Origin: Zasmidium citrigriseum
Taxonomy: Eukaryota > Ascomycota > Dothideomycetes > Mycosphaerellales > Mycosphaerellaceae
Direction of reading: 5' to 3'
Assembly (NCBI GenBank): GCA_002786025.1
Contig: NHNW01000024.1
Coordinates: 486,237-550,236 of the forward strand
Length of the DNA: 64,000 nt
Of this stretch, positions 1 to 9,289 are shown one piece after another; the stretch's first letter is position 1, and each line of letters opens with the position of its first letter. The translations under genes and the position numbers were made by a program. Under the pieces are notes generated by a model. The model was not told the origin of the DNA, did no database searches, and worked only from the letters and a program-made list of their open reading frames with translations.

Positions 1-279
1 GCGTTGCAATCGCTCGAGCTCCTCCAGCTGCGCGTCCGGGATGCGGCCAATGCTGTGTTTACGGCGCGCGTCTGCGTCTTTGCGACGCTTCTGCTCCTCC
101 AGGCGTCGCAAACGCAGCTCGAGTCCGGGAGCGAGCCGCTTGGCAGGCCTCGGGGCGGACGTGGTGGTTGTCGGTTGCCAGTGGGCGAAATTTGGGAGCG
201 GAACCCTCTGACCGGGATCCGCTGCGATATGGGCGAGGGACGGGGAGGTTGGCGAGTGGACGTGGGGAGCTGCCATCAT
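1..279 (-). CDS. 5' part of an unknown protein gene (runs off left edge)
   Basis: Ninety-three codons are open on the minus strand from a double ATG at 279-274 to base 1 without a stop, so the gene continues beyond the window. The N-terminus is rich in Pro, Ser and Thr and looks disordered. It is followed by a strongly charged Arg/Lys/Glu segment (around residues 48-93) with the heptad-like character of a coiled coil or basic helix. I recognise no domain and give no function. Use of the first or second of the two adjacent ATGs cannot be decided. Competing ORFs in other frames over the same bases have low-complexity, non-protein-like composition. Confidence 0.6.
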   Translation of the reverse strand, partial: MMAAPHVHSPTSPSLAHIAADPGQRVPLPNFAHWQPTTTTSAPRPAKRLAPGLELRLRRLEEQKRRKDADARRKHSIGRIPDAQLEELERLQR

Positions 280-1088
280 AACAAGAGTCAGTCCAATCCT
301 GCTGCTGCTCGATCGCTCCAGCTACGGTACGCGTCTGCCTTGCGTTGGCCGCCAAACAAACAAACACATGCAAGTCGTCCTGCAGGCTCCATCTTTACTT
401 ACATATCCCTTCGCACGGCGTATGTGCCCCCAGCGCAATCGACAATCGACGCCGTCACGGCTGGCCAGAGTGTGTCACGAACAGCGCCAAACGGGTGACG
501 GCTGCGGCGACGATCGACCAGTCAAGTGTCCAACAGCGTCTCGCACGCGAACAGGAGCGCGTCTGAACTGCAGCCCGCACCAGGTACAACTCCTTCTTTC
601 GTCGACGTTTCACCCTCCCGTGCCTAGTCTCTCCACCACGTAATGCGTGCAGGGGTCGCCTAGCGGACTCGATCGGAAATCAGCCCGAATCGCCTTTCTT
701 TGGGCCAGACTCGAGTCGATCTGCCTGCACGTTGTACTCGACAGTTACATATAGATCTCGACACCGTCATTGTGAGGACGACGTCAAGAGTACTGTATGC
801 TCTCGTTGACAATGCCATGTCCAATCTCAGCATATTGCTGAGCTGTTCTCAAACTAGTTGGACCTGATCCGTGGTACAGCTCAAACTCAGGTGCAACGCG
901 AACCGACAGAGCAAAAGCCTCTGCCGTCGTCCGCAGATTCAAAAGCTACAAAGAAGCTACCGAAAACGAAATCCTACTCGGAGCTGTCTCTCAGCGCAGC
1001 CTCCTTTCAATGCGTCTCTCTTCCAGGGTATCATTAAAAACCAGACAATTTGGGTTGCAGTCACGGCCGTCAAGCGTCCTCATCCTCG
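280..1088. other. intergenic: upstream of gene at 279, downstream of gene at 1089
   Basis: No supported gene. Several short overlapping ORFs exist but look like chance frames of GC-rich DNA. It should contain the promoter of the leftmost minus-strand gene and the 3' UTR of the conserved hypothetical gene. Confidence 0.5.
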
Positions 1089-2699
1089 TCAAGCAGCCTC
1101 AGCTACTTTTGCTTCGTCAGTCTTCGCTTCTTCCTCCTTCGCAACCTCCGGCACTTCAATCCTCAACTCAGGTGGCCGCTTACGCTCCTGACTCTGCGCC
1201 TCCTGTCTCCACTCCTCGGTCAACTCGGTGCGTACGGCCTGGCACCACTTCAAAATTGCATCGTCGAACTTCTTCCACGCGTCGTCCTTGCCATTGACAA
1301 TATCCAGTGCAGGTATTGTGATGGCCACATCCCAGCGAAGCTCGCCAGCCTTCGCCCAGTACCTCAGGTTATCGGCCATCCGGTAGGGTTTAGCAACATC
1401 CGTGTGCCAGTCCTTTATCTCGTGGAACTTGCGTTTCGAGCGAGCCACGAGCTCGTTGTGCAGCTTCACCAGACGCTGTCCATCTTGGAGAGCCTTCAGG
1501 AAATGGTTGGGCAATACCTGATCTTCGCTTGCCTCCGGCCACTGCGGCAAGACTGGCTCGTCCCGATCGAACGACTTCATGAACGACCATTCCCGCTCCC
1601 TCTCCCGTCCAGCCCAGTCGCCCTCCCTCCAGGTCCAAGATTCCCACTCTGCAGCCTCTTCCTGCTCTCGCACTTCCTCGGTTTTGATCAACTTATCGAT
1701 ACTTTCAATCCAGATGATGATGGTTGTCAGTTCGTCCAAGCGAATACCACCTCGAAAGTTCCGGCTGGCCATGCGCTTGAGGATATCCAAGACCTGGTAG
1801 AGATCCGAACGAATGTCCTTCTCAGATTTGAGAGCGTACAGTTTCTGCGGGTTCGTGTGCGCCGTATAGTAGTTCTTTGCGGCCCGGATCGCCAAGGTGA
1901 TGATGTCCAACAAGTGCATACCCTGGACCTGGTAGAAGCCACTATCCTCGGTGTTATTCTGGGCGTGCTCAGGCTTCTGAGTCTCCTCGAGGACCTTGCA
2001 CGCATCTTGAAGCGCCTCCTTGAGCTCCCTCCTCAGTACGGGCATGTCTGGCAAAGGCTCAATATACTCCGGCTTGACTTTGTACGTGCTGACCGTAGGT
2101 GGCAGCATAATCGGATCGGATGGATCAAACAAGGCGTCGCCGTTCATGTGCATCTCGGTCGGGCTCTCCACCATGCTGTTGTCCGCCACGCCAGGGTCGG
2201 AAACAGCATAGGCAGAAGTACTGTCGTGGAGGGACAAAGATCCAATGTTCCACTCGTCGAGAGAGCTTCCAGTGAGTCCTGGCTGCACATTCTCCTTGTC
2301 GCCCGAAGAATTCTTCTTGTTCTGCTCTTTCGCCAGTTGTGCACCTTTACCATCCAACAATCCCGTACGTGCAAAATAGTACTGCATGTGGGCGATGCTT
2401 CCCAAGCTCATGACACTGTCCCTGTTGCGAGCGGACTCGGCGAATGCGGTCCCCTGCGGACGCATGTAGCCTCTCCTCCGCACCACCGTCGCTGCGCCAT
2501 CCGAAAGTCGCGAGTTCCTAGATCGCGTGGAGAGAGTCGAGCCAGTACTGCTGGAGGGCGTGGACACCGAGCGATCGAGCAGTAGCTGTGGAACCGCATC
2601 GATTGCTAAGGATGGAGTCACACTTGGAGATGGGGAGCTGGCCCTCTGCTCGGGTGAAGCAATGTTGCTCGCGGGCGGACTCGGCGAGATGTCTGCCAT
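1089..2699 (-). CDS. conserved hypothetical fungal protein, 536 aa, intronless
   Basis: A single open frame of 536 codons with no intron needed. Residues 1 to about 100 are Ser/Pro/Thr/Ala-rich and probably disordered. From about residue 205 the protein is ordered and helical, with a segment (about 262-345) containing runs such as 'DIITLAIRAAKNYY' and 'NFRGGIRLDE' and many Trp and charged residues. The C-terminus (about 495-536) is Glu/Lys/Ala-rich. I recall similar proteins in Pezizomycotina annotated only as hypothetical; no enzymatic motif, signal peptide or membrane segment is visible. The start was chosen because the first ATG opens directly into a typical low-complexity N-terminus. Function unknown. 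Confidence 0.85.
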   Translation of the reverse strand: MADISPSPPASNIASPEQRASSPSPSVTPSLAIDAVPQLLLDRSVSTPSSSTGSTLSTRSRNSRLSDGAATVVRRRGYMRPQGTAFAESARNRDSVMSLGSIAHMQYYFARTGLLDGKGAQLAKEQNKKNSSGDKENVQPGLTGSSLDEWNIGSLSLHDSTSAYAVSDPGVADNSMVESPTEMHMNGDALFDPSDPIMLPPTVSTYKVKPEYIEPLPDMPVLRRELKEALQDACKVLEETQKPEHAQNNTEDSGFYQVQGMHLLDIITLAIRAAKNYYTAHTNPQKLYALKSEKDIRSDLYQVLDILKRMASRNFRGGIRLDELTTIIIWIESIDKLIKTEEVREQEEAAEWESWTWREGDWAGREREREWSFMKSFDRDEPVLPQWPEASEDQVLPNHFLKALQDGQRLVKLHNELVARSKRKFHEIKDWHTDVAKPYRMADNLRYWAKAGELRWDVAITIPALDIVNGKDDAWKKFDDAILKWCQAVRTELTEEWRQEAQSQERKRPPELRIEVPEVAKEEEAKTDEAKVAEAA

Positions 2700-3775
2700 T
2701 GCTCAGGCGCCCTCGCGAAACGAAAGCGGTTCCTGAGGGAATGGTGTCACAAGGTGTTCGCTGAAGTTCGTGGGTGCAGGGTTCCCCCTTGACGAAGTCG
2801 GCAGTGCCTGCGATGCCCTGAGCGATACAGTTAGTAACCCGGACCGGAGGACGCTGACAATTGACAGGCAGCTGGCAACAGGCGTGTGGCAGCTGGCAGT
2901 GGCATCGGCGACGACGGGTGTTGTTTGGAGCGGCAAGTTGGTGTTTGCAAAAGGGGGGTTCGGCCGTTGTGAAATCGCTCTAGACAACGCGTGCAGGGTT
3001 CGCGTCAAATCTCCACGGCGGCCCGAGAAACGGGAACCACAGACACGAAAGTCATCAGACCAGATCTCGGTGCGTGGGTGAGCTTTTCCAACTTCAACTC
3101 TCACCTCTTCTTAATTCAATCGATTATCATATGTCCTCACGACTCTGAGCAGAACACAAGTCCCGGCGAGATGGTTGCTCCTTCCTCAATGACGTTGATG
3201 GCCGCTCTCCGACTGAGGGCCCCTTACACTTTCGCCGAAAGAAACAAGATCTGACCTTCTCCTCGATCTTGCATCTTGCGGCCAACACGCAGCGAATCGA
3301 ACCCAGCTGGGTTTGACTTTCTGTGCCTCCGCTCTCTGCTTCTCGGTCTCTCCAGAACAGGTCACCATTCAACCTGAGCTCGGCAGTCCTGCTCATCAGA
3401 AGTCGAGATGGGCAGCAATTGACGATTCAGATCAGACCAGCATCTTGCAATTCACTGGAGCTTGCACTTGTCAGGCTATGACATCGAAATAATCCTGATT
3501 GAGAGACTGCTGTTTACCTCTGCTTAAAGGCGGTGAGTTTATACCTTCGCAAATTCAACCAAGAGCCGACTTCTCCCACAGACATCGCAGGCGATTTCAT
3601 CGTTTCCATCGCTCGTAGAACATGTCTTCCGGCTAGCTTTGCGAATCCTATGCAAACCACATCATCATCGTTTCCTCAGCCGCACAACCAGAATGGAGGG
3701 ACATCTGCTATAAATCCCTGCTCTTGTCGCGCACATATACGTGCTGGGCTCACAAGATTCCGTCCAGCCCTCAAA
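2700..3775. promoter_or_regulatory. divergent intergenic region (hypothetical gene / GH43 gene)
   Basis: About 1.1 kb between two divergent genes. No convincing coding sequence; the small ORFs here lack protein-like composition. A TATA box for the rightward gene lies at 3709-3715. Confidence 0.5.
3709..3715 (+). promoter_or_regulatory. TATA box of the GH43-like gene
   Basis: The sequence TATAAAT lies 61 bp before the chosen ATG at 3776. It argues that transcription starts just downstream, and therefore that the longer reading frame opening at 3533 is not used. Confidence 0.55.
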
Positions 3776-4795
3776 ATGCCTGCCATAATGCACACTCTCA
3801 CAGCCGCGCTTTTCTTAATCCAGCTTTCACATGCAGTACCGAATCCTTCAGGTTTCGTCCTCACAGGTGGCTTCGCGGATCCAAGAACAACATACTGGCA
3901 AGGTGTCTACTATGGCTTCTCGACTTACAAACAAGATGCTGGCACGGAGCCCAACGCACACATCCCGGTTGCGACTTCGAAGTCCTTCTCCACTGGGTGG
4001 TCCTACAGCTCGGCCGTCGTACTTCCAAATGGCCCAGCCTGGGCTACGTCAGATCCACAAGTCTGGGATCCTATGCTCCACGTCTACAATGCCTCGCATT
4101 TCGTGCTCTACTACGCTGCACTGTCCAAGGTCAATGGGCCAAATGGCGAGCAACGGCACTGCATTGGAACCGCAACTTCAACGACTGTCTTGGGAACCTA
4201 CACTCCTGCTTCACAGCCTCTGATGTGTGGCGCCGCTCAGGGCGTGCAGTACATTGCCTCCTATCCTTTTACTTACCAAGGGACTCCATACATTCTCTGG
4301 AAGCGCCAGACTTCGGTCCAAGACTCCTCAGTGCAGGTCACTCAACTCAGCACTGACGGCTTGAGTCTCGTTGGCGCAACCACAACTCTCCTTGCAGGAA
4401 GCAACTCGGACTACACCGTCGAAGGCGGCGCCATGATCCTTAATCCCAACGCCGCCAACCATCCAATCCTGCTCTACGTCACGGGCAACTTTCAGAACAC
4501 AACATATCAGATTGAATACGCCGTGGCGCCTACGAACGCTCTCATTCCTCCAAATGGCCAGAGCTACATCCGTAACTCGAAGCCTCTGATGAGTACTGGG
4601 ACGATCAATGGACAACCCGTGTACGGTCCGGGAGGCCCATGTTTCCCACGGCCTTATGAGGCCCCGCAGATGATGACCTTCATGTCGGATCCTAATGGTG
4701 AAGATAGCAATGGCATTGACCAGAGCTACATCAACAGAACGATGAGGACGGCAAATTTGACATTTGGTTCAGATAATACTTTGAGTATTGTGTAG
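3776..4795 (+). CDS. secreted glycoside hydrolase family 43-like protein, 339 aa
   Basis: The protein starts with a short hydrophobic signal peptide (about residues 1-20, 'ALFLIQLSHA' then a likely cleavage site), so it should be secreted. The mature part has the hallmarks of a GH43 five-bladed beta-propeller: an early 'GFADPRTTYW' block whose Asp fits the catalytic base, 'DPQVWDPML' with a candidate pKa-modulating Asp, and 'VEGGAMIL' with a Glu in the position of the general acid. GH43 enzymes remove arabinose or xylose side groups from plant hemicelluloses; the exact substrate cannot be read from sequence. Several N-glycosylation sequons (NAS, NTT, NRT, NLT) are present. The length is about right for a single-domain GH43. 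The frame is open upstream to 3533, but the TATA box at 3709 and the signal peptide favour the ATG at 3776. No intron. Confidence 0.82.
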   Translation: MPAIMHTLTAALFLIQLSHAVPNPSGFVLTGGFADPRTTYWQGVYYGFSTYKQDAGTEPNAHIPVATSKSFSTGWSYSSAVVLPNGPAWATSDPQVWDPMLHVYNASHFVLYYAALSKVNGPNGEQRHCIGTATSTTVLGTYTPASQPLMCGAAQGVQYIASYPFTYQGTPYILWKRQTSVQDSSVQVTQLSTDGLSLVGATTTLLAGSNSDYTVEGGAMILNPNAANHPILLYVTGNFQNTTYQIEYAVAPTNALIPPNGQSYIRNSKPLMSTGTINGQPVYGPGGPCFPRPYEAPQMMTFMSDPNGEDSNGIDQSYINRTMRTANLTFGSDNTLSIV

Positions 4796-5093
4796 CTCGG
4801 AGAACATTGAGTTCTTGAGTTGTCTCTGCATCTGAAGCAAAAGTACTCAATCGCGACAAAGTTGACCATACTGATCTTCGATGACTATCTCTCTATCGGC
4901 ATGTATCAGTCGGCTTCTCAATGCCTCCAAATTCCCTGATCTCGTGGAACTTCAGCAGTTGTGAAGTCGAGCACATGCATCGCCCCTGCTGCTTGTGATC
5001 AAGTTGACGTCATTCCTGTTGCTTTCAAGAATGCAAGAGCAACTCACATCCATTGCATCTCCCGAGAGTATCAAGCTTTATGAAAGACAATCG

Positions 5094-5556
5094 ATGCGAG
5101 CATTCTCAACTACAGCTTTGAGAATGTCGAAACGAGTGAGCATTGACGGGATGTTCTGGCACTCAGACATTGCTGATATCGTTGCCACCAGATCTCCTTC
5201 AAAGTCGAGGGTGTGGTCCAAGGTGTCAACTTCCGGTAAAGGGCATTCTCGCATTCCATCGGTCTATTATTGACGGCCATCCCAGTGCATGGACAATGGA
5301 CAAAGCGAACGGCTTGAACGTCACGGGCTTCTGCAAGAACGCGGATGACGGCTCAGTACGACCTCAGCCTCAGCCATAACTCACCGGTAAACTGACCGGC
5401 GACGATGCAAAGGTAATCGGCGAAGCACAAGGCTCGGAGAGCTCGCTCGACAAATTCGTCCAGCACATCAACATGGGTCCCACGCATGCCAAAGTCAGCA
5501 AAGTCGAACAGAATGACATCGATGTCAAGCAGGGAGAGAGCAAGTTTGAGCAGTGA
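5094..5556 (+). CDS. acylphosphatase, 99 aa, four exons
   Basis: Spliced model: exons 5094-5135, 5192-5235, 5286-5355 and 5413-5556, with three GT-AG introns of 56, 50 and 57 nt; all junctions keep frame and the last exon ends in TGA at 5554. The product has the acylphosphatase fold signature: 'VEGVVQGVNFRAW' supplies the phosphate-binding loop and catalytic Arg, and 'VTGFCKNADDGS' supplies the catalytic Asn. It is followed by the 'VIGEAQGS' and 'INMGPTHAKVSKVE' segments typical of the family. Acylphosphatases hydrolyse carboxyl-phosphate bonds such as those of 1,3-bisphosphoglycerate. The normal length is about 98 aa. The first 10 residues (MRAFSTTALR) are basic and hydroxylated and could be a weak mitochondrial presequence; a second Met at residue 11 is an alternative cytosolic start. 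Confidence 0.85.
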
Positions 5557-6075
5557 GTCGTCCAGCCTTGAATTCTCCTCGGAGGTCCAAGGACTGATGA
5601 AGCCAGTGCAGGATAAGACGATGATGATGACGGCATTTGAGCGGGAATGAGAGAGATTTCTGTGACTATTGCCGGGCTCGTGGACATGAGCCAAAGATAG
5701 CCCATTATTGAGGAATTCGCACAGCGAGGTCATCCGCCTTACAGACGCAACCCCTACCTCAGCCCTAAGGTTCTGGGATGAGCAGAGCCTCAAAATTCTC
5801 GTTGCAAAGAGTCTCGGGCGTGGCGCATGACCTTGGCCATTCCTGCGAATCCCGACTTCGAGATTATCCGGAGTGTCACGTGTTGGTGAATGAAATTGTT
5901 TCTTTCGGTTTTGCTTCGCTTGCGAGGCGAGGTTTTACGAGGGCAATGCAATTGTACAGTCAGGCACTGGGGTAGCTGCGATGTCATCCAAATAGATGGA
6001 GCATTCGAAGAGCAGCTCTCAAAACAGCAAAAGACTGCAGCCACAAGCTGACAAACAGGCACGCAGTGAAAGGCC

Positions 6076-6088
6076 CGGCGGCGAGCCG
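6076..6088 (+). promoter_or_regulatory. CGG-N7-CCG site, candidate zinc-cluster factor target
   Basis: Two inverted CGG triplets with a 7-bp spacer lie about 400 bp before the oxidase ATG. Zn2Cys6 regulators bind paired CGG triplets, and the Neurospora alternative oxidase induction motif is described as CGG half-sites spaced by 7 bp. The match here is inverted and sits in a GC-rich stretch, so it may be chance. Confidence 0.28.
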
Positions 6089-6325
6089 AGATGCAGGATC
6101 CGGGCAGGGCCGAGACACGGCGATCTGCAAAGGTTCCGATTCGCTGGGTCGGCAGGCATGCCGGACAACGACCGCTCGTGGCAGCGCGCATGTCGCAGTT
6201 CGTGACTGTTTGGTTACGAAGACGTCGTTCCGCAAACTGGCGTCGCCGCGTGCCATGGCTGTGGCTGCGAGCTGAGTGTGAATCAGCTAGGAATTTCCCT
6301 TCTTTCATGTGTCGCTCCGTTTTCG

Positions 6326-6333
6326 TATATATT
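6326..6333 (+). promoter_or_regulatory. TATA-like element of the alternative oxidase gene
   Basis: TATATATT about 150 bp before the ATG, followed by a CA/CT-rich leader typical of fungal 5' UTRs. Confidence 0.4.
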
Positions 6334-6484
6334 GCGCGGGCAGCCTCAGTCGCCCCGGTCCTTCCCTTTGCTCTCCAGACACAAACAAACAAAGACGCTT
6401 AACCGTGGAACACACATCACACCATCTCAACATCCGATCAGAAGACACACCCACTACGGCATCCAATCAGACGACAACACATCC

Positions 6485-7556
6485 ATGAACTGCACGAGAA
6501 TCGGCACAAGCAACATCCTACCGAAGCAGTCCGCTGCTCAGGTCCTCAAGATCCTCAATGGCTCCGCCACGGTGACCAGCTTCTGCAGACCCGCCTTCGT
6601 GGGTCTGCAGCACCGCAACTTCAGCACCTCCAAGCCTACTCAATGGAAAGAGTTCTTTCCCAAGCCCGATGCTCCCAACATCCGCGAGACGCCTCCGGCA
6701 TGGCCGCATCCGGTGTACAGCGAAGAGCAGATGAAGGAGGTCGAGATTGCTCACCGAGAAGCTAAGACAATGTCTGACAAGGTGGCTGTGGCATTTGTTC
6801 GCACGCTGCGTTGGGGACTTGATATTGCTTCTGGCTATCGACATGGCAAGGGACAGATGACGGAGAGGAGATACATGATCCGGAATATCTTCTTGGAGTC
6901 TGTAGCTGGTGTGCCTGGCATGGTCGCGGGTATGCTGAGGCATCTACATTCGATGAGGAGGATGAAGAGGGACAATGGCTGGATGGAGAGCTTGCTGGAG
7001 GAGTCTTACAATGAGAGGATGCATCTCCTTACGTTTCTGAAGGTCGCTGAGCCTGGACCTTTCATGCGGCTGATGGTACTTGGTGAGTACTCACAATCAT
7101 TCTGGTCAAAAATTTAGCTACTAACACATCCTCCCAGGCGCCCAAGGAGTCTTCTTCAACGCCTTCTTCATCGCCTACCTCCTCTCCCCGCGAACCTGCC
7201 ACCGCTTCGTCGGCTACCTCGAAGAGGAAGCCGTCATCACCTACACCCGCGAAATTGAAGACATCGACGCCGGCCGTCTCCCCATGTGGGAGAAGATGCA
7301 AGCACCGGACATCGCCATCAAGTACTGGAACATGCCCGAAGGCAAGCGTACGATGCGGGACCTGCTGCTCTACATCCGTGCCGATGAATCTAAGCACCGA
7401 GAAGTGAACCACACGCTTGGTAATCTGGACCAGAACAACGACCCGAATCCTTATGTTTCTTCGTATAAGGACCCAAGTCAGCCGCATCCGGGCAAGGATT
7501 TGAAGTACCAGAAGCCGACTGGTTGGGATCGGGAGGAGGTTATTGGAAAGCTCTGA
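6485..7556 (+). CDS. aox1: mitochondrial alternative oxidase, 338 aa
   Basis: Two exons, 6485-7082 and 7138-7556, separated by a 55-nt intron that splits a Gly codon. The enzyme is the cyanide-insensitive ubiquinol oxidase of the inner mitochondrial membrane; it takes electrons from ubiquinol to oxygen without pumping protons. All diiron ligands are visible: Glu138 in 'LESVAGVPG', Glu177 and His180 in 'NERMHLL', the 'LEEEA' motif at 227-231, and Glu283/His286 in 'RADESKH'. The first roughly 70 residues are Arg/Ser/Thr-rich with few acids, as expected of a mitochondrial presequence, and contain 'RNFSTSK' near a likely cleavage point. The length agrees with fungal AOX (about 340-360 aa). The frame is open upstream to 6278 but that stretch overlaps the TATA-like element, so 6485 was chosen. 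Confidence 0.95.
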
Positions 7557-8017
7557 GAGTATGTGCACTTTTCGAAGTAGCTTTGGTTTTTCTGCGGCGT
7601 TCAAGCGACTTTCTAGACTATACCATCTCTCTACTCATGTGGCGCAGGCGAAACGGGATTCCTATCAAGGGGAGCGTTGCCTAGCACTCGAACATCACGA
7701 TCAAAAGCATCTTCAAAAGACCTGCATCACGGGGCCTCGAGGCCCTTTTTGAGAGTCTGTTCTTTCTCTGTTCACTTTTCAGAAAGCGTCGGAAGCTTCA
7801 GAGGCGATGAAAGTGAGGAATGGAATCATGTTGTCGCAGGCGCGCAGCATGTGATTCTCAACGCGGCGCCTTCCTACGCTGAGCATAAAGCAGCTGTTTG
7901 ACACCCGATCACTTATCGAAAACAAAACAAACACACAGGCTGCTCGGACCACAACCTATCACCTCTTCTACAACACCGCTTCGACTTCCGATAACTCCAC
8001 CTCAACATCGATCCGCC
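7557..8017. promoter_or_regulatory. intergenic region before the first 2EXR-family gene
   Basis: No gene supported. A perfect 14-bp palindrome (GGGCCTCGAGGCCC) occurs around 7732-7745 near the oxidase 3' end and may act as a terminator hairpin or be incidental. CATGTGA at 7848-7854 is shared with promoters of the neighbouring family members. Confidence 0.45.
7848..7854 (+). promoter_or_regulatory. CATGTGA motif upstream of family gene A
   Basis: Seven-base E-box-like motif 170 bp before the ATG of gene A. The same heptamer occurs upstream of genes B (twice), C and, inverted, D. Confidence 0.4.
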
Positions 8018-8895
8018 ATGGACAACGACAACGCTGCGGCAAAAGTAATCGTCGCCGAGGTCAACACCTTTCTGACGGACCGACTCCGCAAGGTCTTCCC
8101 GTACATGGAGTCAGCTGCCGTGAAGCGGACTGTCGATGGCGCCGTTACAGAGATGCAGAAGGGGCTCGAAGATGCGTGGGTAGTCCCAGCGCCCTTCAAC
8201 TTTCCATCAGTAGCGCTGACCTTCAACTCTTTAGCATACCACAGATGAACGAATCGAAAGCGAAGAGCGGCTTCTTCTCCCTTCCCGCCGAATTGCGAAA
8301 CGAGATCTACCATATGGTGCTGAGCGCCGTGGCCCCAAGCCCTTGGGTCGACTTCAAGGAAAAGCGGAGGGGATCCAAGAACTACAAGGTTCCTATCCTA
8401 GCCAGCGTCAAGTTTCCAACACTCCTGCACGCATCACATCTCATCCGCGACGAGGCACTACCCATCTTCTTGAGCAATCTAGAAGTGGATGTGAACGCAG
8501 TGTTGTACCTCGAAAACATTGGACGGACTACTGGCGGACCCTGTGAGAAAGACCAACTGCACCTCGTGAAGAGCTGGCTTACTGGTCTGGGCAAGGACAA
8601 GGTCAAGACGATTAGAAGATTTGAATTGCGGGTACCCGAATGTAAGTGGGTCTCGGCGCCGCGCGGATCTCATGACATTGAGCCATTGGGAATCAAAGAA
8701 GACGTCCTCAAAGACTTGGGTCTCCTTGAGCTTGGCCTTCGGCCGCAAGCGGTGACGGTCATGGAGTGGAAGTCAGCACAGCTTGGATTCCAGAGCTCCC
8801 ATCGCCACGCGTGGGTGGTGCGGCGAGGCGAGAGCGAAGAGACTCCTTCGAGGGAATCTGAGGGCGAACGTCGTTTGGTGGTTAGGCGAAACTAG
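8018..8895 (+). CDS. 2EXR/F-box-like family protein A, 272 aa
   Basis: First of five tandem paralogues. Exons 8018-8175 and 8235-8895 are joined across a 59-nt phase-2 intron (branch-like GCTGAC near 8215). Exon 1 encodes an acidic/hydrophobic N-terminal module of 52 codons with an 'FPYM' motif near its middle. Exon 2 opens with 'FFSLPAELRNEIYHMVL', the short N-terminal block of the Pezizomycotina 2EXR family (related in pattern to F-boxes). It continues with 'LLHASHLIRDEALPIFLSN' and 'KSWLTGLGKDKVKTI', segments also found in genes B and C. The C-terminus (about 240-272) is Arg/Glu-rich and unlike the paralogues. Biochemical function is unknown; an F-box-like role in protein interaction is only an inference. 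No signal peptide or membrane segment. Confidence 0.8.
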
Positions 8896-9060
8896 AGAGA
8901 GGTTGGCTTTTGCAGTGTAAGGGCAGATTGGATGAGTGCATGCAGGACGTAAGTACTTTTGGAACATTCAAGAAAGGATCACGAATAACCCGCAGCTCTA
9001 ACTTTCTCATTATGATGCATCGGCAAGGACGAGTGCTGCGTGCGCTGAATGGATATGGGG

Positions 9061-9067
9061 CATGTGA
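9061..9067 (+). promoter_or_regulatory. CATGTGA motif upstream of family gene B (distal copy)
   Basis: Exact heptamer 229 bp before the ATG at 9290. Confidence 0.35.
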
Positions 9068-9107
9068 TCAGCCTCGCTAGGCTATCGTCGGAGAAAGTGA
9101 ATGGCAG

Positions 9108-9123
9108 CACATGCCGGCATGTG
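9108..9123. promoter_or_regulatory. 16-bp perfect palindrome upstream of family gene B
   Basis: CACATGCCGGCATGTG reads identically on both strands and overlaps a second CATGTGA (9118-9124). It lies 167-182 bp before the ATG of gene B, much the same distance as the motif before gene A. It is a plausible dimeric transcription-factor site. Confidence 0.45.
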
Positions 9124-9289
9124 ACTTTTGCCGTTCTCGACCCGTGACACTCCACGACACATAAGGCCTTGTTCCAACTTCTTCTAACCACACATTTCTG
9201 CACCTTCAACAACACTCCGACTTCTTCGACACGACTCCAAAGCACCGCGATACTGCAAGCAACTACAACCCTCCCTGCTCGAAGCAAGT

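Larger units (their letters stand above)
5557..6484. promoter_or_regulatory. upstream region of the alternative oxidase gene
   Basis: No gene supported in these 0.93 kb; ORFs on both strands look like chance frames. The region holds the acylphosphatase 3' end, a CGG-N7-CCG site (6076-6088), a TATA-like stretch at 6326-6333 and a pyrimidine/CA-rich leader before the ATG at 6485. Confidence 0.5.

Noticed and set aside
1050..2585. 511-codon plus-strand ORF
   Set aside because: It lies antisense to the 536-codon conserved gene, has no plausible domain, and its open frame is a by-product of the GC-rich codon pattern on the other strand.
3533..3775. N-terminal extension of the GH43-like frame
   Set aside because: It lies across the TATA box and would hide the signal peptide; the ATG at 3776 is better.
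5353..5793. 146-codon minus-strand ORF
   Set aside because: Overlaps the fourth exon of the acylphosphatase, which has clear family motifs on the plus strand.
5790..6392. 200-codon minus-strand ORF upstream of AOX
   Set aside because: Low-complexity Arg/Ser/Cys content, no domain, and it covers the promoter of AOX.
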